Below are positions 22,913 to 31,212 of a DNA stretch of 64,000 nucleotides, piece after piece. This stretch comes from Lepraria neglecta. Its lineage: Eukaryota; Ascomycota; Lecanoromycetes; Lecanorales; Stereocaulaceae. The notes under the pieces were generated by a model. That model was not told the DNA's origin. It searched no databases and saw nothing but the letters and a program-made list of their open reading frames with translations. The stretch's first letter is position 1. Every line of letters starts with the position of its first letter. A program made the position numbers and the translations under genes. The DNA lies in assembly GCA_033220425.1 (NCBI GenBank), contig CM065648.1:4898001-4962000 (forward strand). Reading direction: 5' to 3'.

Positions 22913-23486
22913 GTAGCTTGATTGTGTGGTCGATGAAAGTTAATCGGTCAGGTGTCAAGAATTATGATCAGCGTCCACCACGGTATGCGAGGAGGACTTC
23001 GTCAGTTCCAAGAGATTTTGTATTGTGATGTGAGATGTTGACGGGTATGCTTGGGAAAATGTGGAAATGGTGAGAGTGTGCAGGAAGGGAAATGCAAGAA
23101 TCATTTACCGCATGCGGTGGAATCTGGAGTAGAAAAATAGATTTTAATCATCATGAGTCACCGCAAATGTGGTAAATGTCATGCCAAGCCCTACTTTGTC
23201 CTAGTCACTCTGAACACAAAGGAGAGATTAGATGTAGAGTTAAAGCTGTAATCACGCTAGCGCTTCATATGGTAAACGTAAGTAAGATGTATAGTACTAT
23301 ATTGGCGGGAACGCTAAGGCACTTTCGGGGTACCCTACCACACACCAAATCTTAGTGGTAGAAGAGGTATCTAGAGAGTACTACGTTGTCTCCGCAGTAG
23401 TACTTATATCGTCTTTCTAAAACGGCAAAGATGAAGCCGCTAGTGCTCTATATATAGTATTTTGCCTCCCCCCGCGCTCGTAGACT
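22913..23486. other. Intergenic, becoming repeat-like toward the protease pseudogene
   Basis: The first 250 bp is upstream sequence of the phosphoesterase. From about 23220 the DNA is TA-richer. A TATATAGTATTTTGCC stretch at 23450-23465 lies about 30 bp before the first codon of the downstream pseudogene and could be its old TATA box. Confidence 0.35.
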
Positions 23487-23620
23487 ATGGACCTCACTAT
23501 CGCTGCTATCGCGGGCCCCAGAAAGCGTCGTTCCAGTATATTTAACAGGTAGGCTGCCGTCGATATAGAGCCTGCTGTTGCCCAGATACCTCGCCGTCTA
23601 ACTCTGAAGCCTCCTACCCC

Positions 23621-23650
23621 TGCTGCTGCTGCTGCTGCTACTGCTACCCC
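23621..23650 (+). repeat. GCT trinucleotide tract
   Basis: Short tandem GCT (CTG) repeat with one ACT interruption, encoding an Ala-rich stretch in the protease pseudogene. Confidence 0.75.
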
Positions 23651-24200
23651 TCAGACACCTGGACGTCTGACCCTCAACCCGCTAGCCCCCCATCTAGACG
23701 GTTGGTACAGCAGATGAACTCACGCGCCGTGCTGAGCTGGCCGTCTCTTGGCAGAACTGGTTCTTCAACAGCGCATTCTCATTTGTCGTGGCAGGCCTTG
23801 TTGAAGAAACACTCAAAAGACTTGCCCATTGCCTACGCTCACCGCCTGGGCACGGCCGGACAGAGCCTACATCGACTAGGCTCTCGCTGGCGCACTGAGC
23901 TTCGGCGTGGTAGAGAATATCGCCTTCCTCTATGCCTCTTGCGAGAAAGGACATGAAACTTGGCCTAAGTTAATGCTTACGGTCTTTGAAAGAATAGTTC
24001 TTGGCTCCCTTGTTCATCTCCTAGTTGCTTCTTTAACGGCGTTGTGGGCGATATGAAGAGACTACTAAGGAGACCAATTGAGTCCCTCGGTAATTTTCCA
24101 CGGAACATTCGATTTTGTGGCGATATCCTTCAGCGCGCTGGAAGGAAACGTGGGCTGGATCCATCCGACTGGTGTACAAAATACAATGGCGATGTTCGGA

Positions 24201-24800
24201 CCAACGCTGTTAATGGTTTGAATGAGCTGGTTTTAGACGAAAACCGGTCCAACTACGAGGTTTTAGAGGTTAGGTGGGCTGGTTTGAAAGCCAAACCACC
24301 TAAACCGTTAAAACCAGTAGTCACTAATGGTTTTTAATGGTCCAAGGGGCGGAGGAGCAGAAAGGAGCCGCAACGCACCAAAGTTGGGTGGCCTTTAGCT
24401 TAAATTCGCTCCGACTTTCCTCGGGCAGTTTCAAGTTAAAATGCGATATATTTGCCAACACCGCCGATAGGGTATGCGACGACGACATCACAAAATAAGT
24501 ATATAGATCCATCCTAAACAATACGGCGTGCATCAGGCTTGCATTTCTACGGGTAAACTCCGGGTATAGGGCTAGATCTACTAACGCTATTAGGTAGTAC
24601 GCTAACCCGATATAGCTGCAAAATCTACTCCTCCAGGGCTTGGCGGTTTAGATGGTTCCAACCACCTACCATATAAGTTAAACGGACTAAACCGGGACCA
24701 TTAAGACCTCAAACCGGTCCAACTACGAGGGTCGAAAAAGCAAACCAACTACCTAAACCGCTAAGAAGTTAATTAGTTGGGTAACCATTAACAGCGTTGG
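24201..24800. mobile_element. 600-bp non-autonomous inverted-repeat element (MITE-like)
   Basis: It begins CCAACGCTGTTAATGGTT and ends with the exact 18-bp reverse complement apart from the last position examined inward. TTCGGA is directly repeated on both sides (24195-24200 and 24801-24806). Removing the element plus one TTCGGA restores an uninterrupted frame in the host protease pseudogene, which independently supports the borders and the 6-bp duplication. Inside, AAACCGGTCCAACTACGAGG occurs twice in the same orientation (24241 and 24711). It encodes no protein. The superfamily is uncertain; a 6-bp duplication is atypical for most DNA transposons. Confidence 0.8.
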
Positions 24801-24893
24801 TTCGGACTGCTTACCGGCCTGTTCTCAATAGCGGTATGGCAGGTCAGACGGAATTGGAAGGCGCTTGACGATCGCGACCGACAGCGGAAATAG

Positions 24894-25660
24894 CTCTGTC
24901 ATTACCTGAGCCCATCAAAGGGTTAAAGATATTAGTCCTTTAGAGATACCTTAGAGACGGCTCCGGGGGTAGCTCCGGGCTAGGTCTAGAGTATTCTATA
25001 GGTAAAATTACTCTTTTTAGATTTTTCTAAGCTAAGTTCTGAATTCTAAAATTTAAATAGCGTTAGAAATTATAGAGTCTATTTGTTACGAACCGTGCGT
25101 ACCGGTATCGTATATGGATTGTTCTCAATGGGGATGGCGGTGCTAACCGTGCAAGAGAGTGAGGCAGGCTTCAAGTGATACTAAGCGGGTCTGGTATATG
25201 ATCAGATAATATATATTTAGTGCCTAGCCTAAGAGATCTATCGTATATAATCACGTACAACAGATAAGTATCGAAAGTTGAGCACGATGCTCCAAGTAGT
25301 GAGCAGTGCTCTGCATATATAGCAATAGAAAATCCACGCCAAGCCTTCATGTTCAAACGAGTCGAATATCGATTCGTTTGAACCAGGTCCGAGTCAAACA
25401 CTAATTCGTTTGAACTATATCCGAGTCGAACACCGATTCTGTTACGGAGCCTTAGCGCCTTAAGCGCTTGGCATTCATGTACTCTAGCAATTCTAGCTTA
25501 GCGAAAACAATAACTCTTTTACCACCTACAATGCGCACCATAGCCATAACAAAGATTACTGACTAGGGCTGAAAACTATTCACGAAGCTATTAACGCGGC
25601 ACAACGTAGTAGACTACTAGGACTAACTATTATACCTAGGTATAAAGTAAAAAACGAAAA
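24894..25660. other. Degraded repeat region with an LTR-like fragment
   Basis: 24894-25083 is TA-rich with no gene. 25084-25439 is described separately as an LTR-like fragment. After it, 25570-25680 on the plus strand can be read as broken coding sequence (for example HEAINAAQRSRLLGLTIIPR followed by YKVKNENGKSL), perhaps from a transposon. I cannot name it. Confidence 0.35.
25084..25439. repeat. LTR-like fragment related to the Gypsy LTR
   Basis: It starts TGTTACGAACCGTGCG like the Gypsy LTR. It keeps the same order of landmarks: GTTGAGCACGATGCTCCAAG against GTTGAACACGCTGTTCCAAA, a TATA-like GCATATATAG, and AATCCACGCCAAGC against AATCCTGCCAAGC, then an internally repetitive block. The right border is not clear and no target duplication was found. 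It is likely a solo or broken LTR of a related family. Confidence 0.5.
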
Positions 25661-25854
25661 TGGTAAAAGCTTAGTTGACCGAAGTTAACCTACGAAAATC
25701 CGAAGATTTATTGAGATGCTCACGAATGAACCTGTTTTTCGGTGCCCTGCGGGGTGTAGGTGTGTGCGCGTGTTATGTCTCCCACCAAGCTAAGCACGGA
25801 AAAGAGGGCTAGGTCGCTGCAGCGACAACAGGGTTGCGCTCATTTCGATATATA
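25661..25854 (+). repeat. Multi-hairpin repeat, copy A
   Basis: Starts TGGTAAAAGCTTA. Hairpin 1 is 25674-25689 (GTTGAC/GTTAAC). The linker CCTACGAAAA leads to hairpin 2 at 25696-25709 (AAATC, loop CGAA, GATTT). A CCACCAAGC linker leads to hairpin 4 at 25790-25812 (CTAaGC/GCTAG). Hairpin 3 is directly adjacent at 25813-25826 (GTCGCTGCAGCGAC, a perfect palindrome). GATATATA begins exactly 20 nt later at 25847. Strand is given as the orientation of this description; transcription is unknown. Confidence 0.65.
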
Positions 25855-26102
25855 CGCTCCTCCACGAATATGCACGATCTGCCACAAAACCAACCCTGTC
25901 CCAACCAAGGAACAAAAAAAAAGCAAAAGCACATCCGCTGCTTGGGCTCCACCACACAGTCGAGTAGACTGACGCTTCTAATGCCGACTACATACCCAGT
26001 TGAGCCTCGAACCGAGGCCAAATGATAAACATATTGGTGGTTATGCTTAAATGAATTTTATTGTTTACTACGCCTTGCAATGATCTGTGGCAGGGTTTGG
26101 AA

Positions 26103-26308
26103 ATGGCAAAAGCTCAGCTCCCCAGAAGGGGAGCCGACGAAAAGTCTCGAGGGCTTTTACTCAGGATGTGCTTAGAAGCTTTTTCCTGTTGTCAATGGGT
26201 TGATGACTTGATCCCGAGAGCCTTGTGGGGGACGCGTCCGCCACCAAGCCAGCACGAATGCTGGGTCCTCCGCGGAGGACGATGTTCCTTGGCTTATTTT
26301 GATATATA
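26103..26308 (+). repeat. Multi-hairpin repeat, copy B
   Basis: Starts TGGCAAAAGCTCA. Hairpin 1 is 26117-26134 (GCTCCCC/GGGGAGC). The linker CCGACGAAAA leads to hairpin 2 at 26140-26158 (AAAAGTC/GGCTTTT). A small GGACGCGTCC palindrome lies at about 26230-26239. The linker CCACCAAGC leads to hairpin 4 at 26249-26264 (CCAGC/GCTGG). Hairpin 3 abuts it at 26265-26280 (GTCCTCCGCGGAGGAC). GATATATA starts 20 nt after, at 26301. It is the most regular copy. Confidence 0.68.
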
Positions 26309-26418
26309 TTGGCACGACTCTCGACCCTACAGCTCCGAATAATTCTCACTTTCTAAAAAGACCTATAACTCCATCGAATAGCGAAAATTTATGTTGATTC
26401 TGAGTATTTGGACAAGAA

Positions 26419-26532
26419 GCGTAAAGCTCAGCTCTTCCAAAGGGGAGCCTACGAAGGGCCTCAGGACTTTTACTCCACGGATCTTTGAAGATAAGCCATC
26501 TTCTAGGCTAAGTGGATATGTGTTGAGATATA
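26419..26532 (+). repeat. Multi-hairpin repeat, copy C (shortened)
   Basis: Starts GCGTAAAGCTCA. Hairpin 1 is 26431-26448 (GCTCTTC/GGGGAGC with G-T pairs). The linker CCTACGAAGG leads to hairpin 2 at 26454-26470 (AAGGGCCT/AGGACTT, imperfect). About 90 bp of the middle present in copies A and B is missing. A hairpin GAAGAT/ATCTTC (26487-26503) precedes GATATA at 26527, with spacing of about 20-23 nt. Confidence 0.55.
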
Positions 26533-26726
26533 GGCACGGCCTTAGCACTAGAAAATACATGATTAGATTCATGTGATGCATGGCTTCAAGCAATACTTAT
26601 GAAGCATCGTTCCATATACACCTTGTATCTCCACGCCTTGCGATCCTTGATTGAGTCACTCGTTACCTTGCCGAAGCAAATACCATTCTCATGATCGCGT
26701 CAACACAACGAGTATCAGCAAAATAT

Positions 26727-26957
26727 GCAAAAGCTCAGACCCCCCTGAAAGTAGTCCTACGAAAATCCCTGCGAAGAGGGGATTTTTCTCCGCGATGCTG
26801 GTAGAAAGAAGTTTGAAGAAAGATTCATGAAAGATCAAACGATGCCCGCGATGCTCCTTGAACCCACCACCTTGCGCTGCAGCATTGTTCTAGCGAGCGA
26901 CAAACCGCTTAGCTAGGTCTCCCAAGGAGACATAGCCTGAAACGTGAATTCGATATA
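26727..26957 (+). repeat. Multi-hairpin repeat, copy D
   Basis: Starts TGCAAAAGCTCA. Hairpin 1 (26738-26756, GAC...GTC) is weak. The linker CCTACG leads to hairpin 2 at 26762-26786 (AAAATCCC/GGGATTTT, 8 perfect pairs). Hairpin 4 is 26890-26916 (CTAGC/GCTAG, with inner AGCG/CGCT). Hairpin 3 abuts it at 26917-26931 (GTCTCC CAA GGAGAC). GATATA begins 20 nt later at 26952. Confidence 0.62.
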
Positions 26958-28273
26958 AGAATGGGGTGATTGGGGTTGGGTAATCAACACATCGCGAATG
27001 GGGACATACAGACAACACACCAAAGATTTGCCACCGCGAGCCCAATGCGGCAGCCCAAATCTTTCCAGCCAACAGGATTGAAGTGCTTATTCGCTTTTGT
27101 GCATGCTACAGATGTGATGTTGTGAGCTTGAGGCTGTCTGATTATCACAACCTTGCCATTTCCTTCAATGAACCTCAGCAGCATAAGGAGATGTCTAAGA
27201 ATAGCGAGATCTTTCCACCTCCGAAGGCTGCTCCGAAGCCTTGGACGTCACGCAAAGACAAGAGCTTCGATTGAGTTCTCCAGCCTCCCAAAGCCTTGGG
27301 GAGGGGACATTTTGCAAACAAAACCTCAATGCTTCGCTCCTAAGCCATGGAATTCGACTTGGAGCAAGTTTGAGAAAGCGGTAGTATGCGCCATGCCCGA
27401 TCTTTTGTTTCTGCCTCGTTGCCGTCGTATGTAATAGCCTAATTGAGTGCCGATGGGTGTCCTGACTGCCGGTGCCAAGATTGGCCCCCGGAGGAGATGT
27501 CAGAGTGTGCGGCGCGACCAGGGAGGCTTGATGCGGCACCTGAGGTAGGACATGCAGGGGAAGCCGATGCATCTCATTGCCGAATGTTTCGAAACCAATA
27601 ACTTGCCATTCCGATGGGAGTCAGCGAGCCTTATGAGTAGTGCTGACCGTTTGAACGCTCCGAGGCTTAGCGCAGCGCATGTCAAATATCATTCTGTCAA
27701 ACGCCCGACGAGGCCAATCATAGCTATGGAGAGAATCTAGACGGCTATCAGTACTCTTCATCATAAATATAGAATGACCTCCACAGGCCAAATGCTGGAT
27801 AGAGCCAATCAGAGCTCTTGGAGGGAGTTTGAAGGCAATCAATCCTTCGTCTCACAATTATCGAATGACCTCCACAGCCCAAAACATTCAAAAAATGCGC
27901 CAGAAGGCCCCATGGTGTATTCGAGGGGAAGATTTGAGGGAGTCGAGTGCCGGCGGCGGATTCTGTGATATGCCACAAGGCTGCGCACCGTGCACATCAA
28001 ATGATTCCTTGGACTTGCCGGATAGGGCCAATCATCGCCCACTAATGATACAGAAGGCTATCGCGCCTCCTTATCACAAATTTAGAATTATTTCCATAGC
28101 CCCAAACATGGGAGTGTGCGACAGAAGGCCCAAGCATGTGTCCGAGGTGAAAATCGCAAAGGTTGAAGGAGCCATGAAAATAGGGGCAGCATGGCGTAAG
28201 GTTTTGAAAACGGCTTTTTCTCTCGAAGCTGTACAACCTATGGGTCTCATGACGACCTTGTGCGACCAGCAGG
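26958..28273. other. Non-coding region upstream of the small gene, with a hairpin and a three-copy repeat
   Basis: No gene is supported. 27022-27064 can form a long hairpin (AAAGATTTG/CAAATCTTT with inner CCGC/GCGG). 27714-28100 holds three diverged copies of a CCAAT-containing repeat, listed separately. The last 100 bp leads into a TATA box at 28274. Confidence 0.45.
27714..28100 (+). repeat. Three diverged copies of a CCAATCA...GAATGACCTCCACAG repeat
   Basis: CCAATCA occurs at 27714, 27805 and 28028. A second conserved block (AGAATGACCTCCACAGGCC, CGAATGACCTCCACAGCCC, AGAATTATTTCCATAGCCC) follows at 27771, 27862 and 28084, a constant distance of 57-58 nt. The DNA between the blocks differs more, and in copies 2 and 3 it can pair (GAAGG/CCTTC; AAGG/CCTT). 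The cluster lies 170-560 bp upstream of the TATA box of the small gene, so it may be its upstream regulatory region. Confidence 0.5.
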
Positions 28274-28280
28274 TATATAA
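28274..28280 (+). promoter_or_regulatory. TATA box of the small gene at 28484
   Basis: TATATAA within AGGTATATAAACC, about 200 bp before the start codon. The second small-gene family member at 45 kb has the same arrangement (TATAAAA at 44658). Confidence 0.5.
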
Positions 28281-28483
28281 ACCCCCTCTATTCCTCGACT
28301 TCCTGTAGACATCAAGCCTCCATCAGAATACAACGCACATTGAATTTTATCAACACTTCAGCGAAGTTATAGAACGCAACAGAGATAGCCACATACTACA
28401 TATCAAGTAAGATGCCATTCCGTTGATCACCGAACCAAGCCAAACATAGAGACAGAATCAACCAAAACCAAGAAATCGCCTCG

Positions 28484-28775
28484 ATGGATCGAAACGCAAA
28501 TTACCAAGCAGCGAGGGCAAGAGTGAGCACGAGCCACAATGCCTCGTGAGTTTTCCGTATATCTCACCATCACACAAGCCAAGCTGACGTGCTCGTCCTA
28601 TAGCAACAGTCACAATGCGCAAAGCCGCGGCACCCATGACAGTGGAACTCAACAGCGCAGCAACGACAGGCAAGGTCACGACTCAGCCATGCAGAGATGG
28701 ATACGAGAAACTCCTTACGATGAGCCTTGGAATGCGGTGAGCCGTGGTGGGAACCGTGAACAGGGCGGAAGATGA
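28484..28775 (+). CDS. Small hydrophilic protein with an MQRW(I/L)xExP motif (family member 1)
   Basis: Two exons, 28484-28545 and 28604-28775, are joined across a 58-nt intron with a GTGAGT donor and TATAG acceptor, giving 77 residues. The N-terminal part is rich in Asn, Ser, Gln and Arg (MDRNANYQAARARVSTSHNA). The C-terminal part is GHDSAMQRWIRETPYDEPWN. No signal peptide, transmembrane segment or known domain is visible. The same C-terminal motif and the same phase-2 intron position occur in the small gene at 45 kb (MQRWLNEAPGEESW), which supports both being real genes. Function unknown; the frame was chosen by splice phase and by similarity to the second copy. Confidence 0.6.
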
Positions 28776-29424
28776 TCTGTTGAGAACGAGAGGAAATTTC
28801 TTTGCGGCTTTCTGCATACGATGTCTGGACTAGCACAGGAGTGTTCGGGATACAAGGAGGAGTTTTCGTTCGATCGATGGGTGTATCAATCAAACTTTTG
28901 TCAATCATTATATGCGATCCAGTAGCATTGAATCAAGTCGAGCTTGCTCGGGACAGTTCCCCCGGCAGTCCACACCGCTCAATCACCACATGAATCTGTT
29001 AGATACGAGAGCCTCTGGCGTTGATATAGTGACAGCTTGAACGGCTACATACCATTTTCCCGTTAGAAGTACGCTCCTGTAATGTTGACATTGGTATAAT
29101 TTCAAGGGTGGTTTGCCAGTGATTTGGACAGAATCAAACTCCACACGAGCTTAAAAGGGCGTTGTCGATGCTCTCCGGGCCAGCTTTACACGGCCAAGAG
29201 TTGGAGTTTGAAGCAGGAGACTGGGCGAAAAGGGTGGAGTGCGAGCTTGCAATGGCGAGTCCTGGTTGTTGGGGGAGAGCCAAAGAGGACAGTCCTGACT
29301 CAATTCGGCAATTAATGTCCCAGTTTGCTATGACTTTGGAGCACGTACTGTGCGCCCCCCAACTCGAATACTGTTTCATACGACGTCCCCCGTCGCTCAT
29401 CTCCAAATTAAAAGGTCAATCTTT
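28776..29424. other. Intergenic, no supported gene
   Basis: Downstream sequence of the small gene and 3' flank of the BCKDH gene. No repeats or RNA genes recognised. Confidence 0.4.
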
Positions 29425-31020
29425 TCATTGTTCAGCCGGCTCATCAAGACCCTTTCTCCCACCCTCAAACTCACTGACATCGTACTCACCCGGATACTCA
29501 TCCAACAGCCTTCCCAACTCCTTCATCTGGACCTTACTCTCTTCACTCAAGTCTTCATAAACATCCGTAAACATATCCCTGAGCGGTGCCCTCTTCTCCT
29601 TCTCGGCCTGCGCGAACGCCTTGAGCACATCCTTCCTGATCTGACTCCTGGCCTCTTTTTCCATCTCGTCATCCCACAATCCCTGATGCTCCATCCACTT
29701 CCGCAATCGGGTGATAGGGTTATCCCGCCGTTTCCAGTCTTCAACTTCCACTTTGGCGCGGTAGGCAAAGCTGTCGTCGCTGGTGCTGTGGTGGGAGACG
29801 CGGTAGCTCATTGCTTCTATGAGGATGGGTTTGCCGCCATTCTCCAGTGCCATACGCCGAGCTTCCTTCGTTACTTCGCGAACGGCGAAGATGTCGTTTC
29901 CATCGACGCGGATGGTGTCGATCCCGTAGCCTATGCCTCTACTGGCTATGCCATCGCCACGATATTGCTCCAGGGTTGGGGTGGAGATCGCATAGCCGTT
30001 ATTGCGGCAGATGAAGACGACCGGACAGGAGCGTGTAGCCGCTATGTTCAGGGCGGCATGAAAGTCGCCTTCGCTGGCTGCACCTTCGCCGAAGTAGCAC
30101 GCCACAATACGAGGAACCATGTTGGGATTTTGGAGAGCTTGGATTTTGAGAGCGTAGGCGGCGCCAGCAGCTTGAGGTATCTGGGTCGCGAGTGTGGAGG
30201 ATATCGTGTGCTGAAAAGCATCAGTAAATAGCTCTTTCAATGGAGGTACGGAGTATCAGACAATGTTGAGCTTGCTGCTGCCGTAGTGGACAGGCATATT
30301 GCGTCCCTTGCCGTTATCCTTGCCGTTAGCGAACAATTGGTTCATGAAGTCTGAAAGGGCGAAGCCACGCTGTTGGAAGACGCCAGTCTCTCGGTATTGG
30401 CAGAAGATAACGTCTTTGGGGAAGAGAGCTGATGCTGATCCAATCGCGATGCCTTCTTCGCCTGCGGAGACCTGAACATCGCGTCAATGCCATTCTTGCT
30501 AGATGGAACTTTATGTGCAATACCATGTAAAAGCTCAGCCGGCCTTGTCTTTGCGCATCGAACATGATGAGATCCATAATGCTGACTATTGCCCTGACAC
30601 AGCCCCTTCAGCATTCCCCTTCAATCGTAGCCCACTCTCCCTCGACGGGGGACCCGTACCCGTCAACATGTTCTTATACCACTTTAAGATCTCTTCGTTG
30701 CTGATATCCGATGGCTTTCTGCTTTCGTCCACTATGATCCCATCCGAATCCATCACTCTATACGTAGGCATTGCGGGGTGCGTGGATGGCTGCTCAAAGG
30801 CGAGGTCGGTGGTGAATTTGCTGTTCACGGCCCCAGGAAAGTGGACACTGGAAGCCATCAGCTTCTGCGTTATGTTAAGACTCAAGCATACTCACTGGTC
30901 TGAGCCTGGTCTCTGGGAGACAGAGCTCCATCTCGTTTGCCCAAAGAATGCCCGCCGTGGAATAGGTAGTCGTGTCCTATTGCGGAGCAACGCTGTAGCT
31001 CTCAAGCGGTGGAGAGACAT
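29425..31020 (-). CDS. 2-oxoisovalerate (branched-chain 2-oxoacid) dehydrogenase E1 component, alpha subunit, mitochondrial
   Basis: With E1-beta, E2 and E3 this oxidatively decarboxylates the keto acids of Val, Leu and Ile. From ATG 31018-31020 the first exon encodes a presequence (MSLHRLRATALLRNRTRL, many Arg). A 48-nt intron links to HVHFPGAVNSKFTTDLAF. Further exons read SIMDLIMFDAQRQGRLSFYM, SAGEEGIAIGSASALFPKD and MPVHYGSSKLNI. The large last exon carries the thiamine-diphosphate motif GEGAASEGDFHAALN...CRNNGYAIST. YRVSHHSTSDDSFAYR is the phosphorylation-loop segment typical of BCKDH E1-alpha and separates it from pyruvate dehydrogenase. No defects seen. The start codon is 192 bp from that of the divergent COQ5 gene. 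Confidence 0.94.
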
Positions 31021-31212
31021 CGTGCTATCGATCAATCATGTCGAGCAGAGTACGACTGCGCGGGAACCCATCTGCGACATATCTTCCGCAAACAATGTCG
31101 CGGAGAAATCGCGGCGGCTTGCGTCGGCATGATAACGACTGCCGCTAGCCGCATTCGTCAACATATCAAAATCCCCTGCACCTTTCGCCTTTCATCCCAT
31201 TTGCAAGCCAAA

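Larger units (their letters stand above)
23487..24893 (+). pseudogene. PrsW-family intramembrane protease pseudogene, split by a MITE
   Basis: From ATG 23487 the frame reads MDLTIAAIAGPRKRRSS, then a Pro/Ala-rich region encoded partly by a GCT microsatellite (23621-23650), then the membrane domain. PrsW hallmarks appear in order: VAGLVEETLKRLA (EExxK, about 23790-23820), GALSFGVVENIAFLYAS (about 23890-23935), FERIVLGSLVHLLVAS (R...H, about 23975-24020), and IFHGTFDFVAIS then GNVGWIHPTG (about 24093-24175). After the inserted 600-bp element at 24201-24800 the same frame continues (FGLLTGLFSIAVWQVRRN) to TAG at 24891-24893. Two frame changes (near 23700 and 23820-23859) and TGA/TAA/TAG codons disable it. 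Most stops are explained by C-to-T change. Confidence 0.72.

Noticed and set aside
25930-26015. tRNA-like or Pol III-like segment on the minus strand (box A-like GGCTCAACTGG, GGTTCGAGG, later a T9 run)
   Set aside because: The boxes are in the wrong order and no cloverleaf with a 7-bp acceptor and T-arm can be drawn.
27195-27572. 125-codon minus-strand frame
   Set aside because: No family features or codon-use support; it lies in the repeat-rich non-coding tract.
27714-28100. Possible CRISPR-like array (repeated blocks with variable interiors)
   Set aside because: Nuclear fungal context, only three copies, repeats diverged and spacing too irregular between units (91 and 223 bp).
29350-30231. 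293-codon plus-strand open frame
   Set aside because: It is the antisense shadow of the BCKDH E1-alpha exon, whose minus-strand translation has clear thiamine-diphosphate motifs.
30520-30545. GTAAAAGCTCAG identical to the start of the hairpin elements
   Set aside because: It lies in the intron and exon edge of the BCKDH gene, is not followed by hairpin 1 or the ACGAAAA linker, and is best explained by chance.
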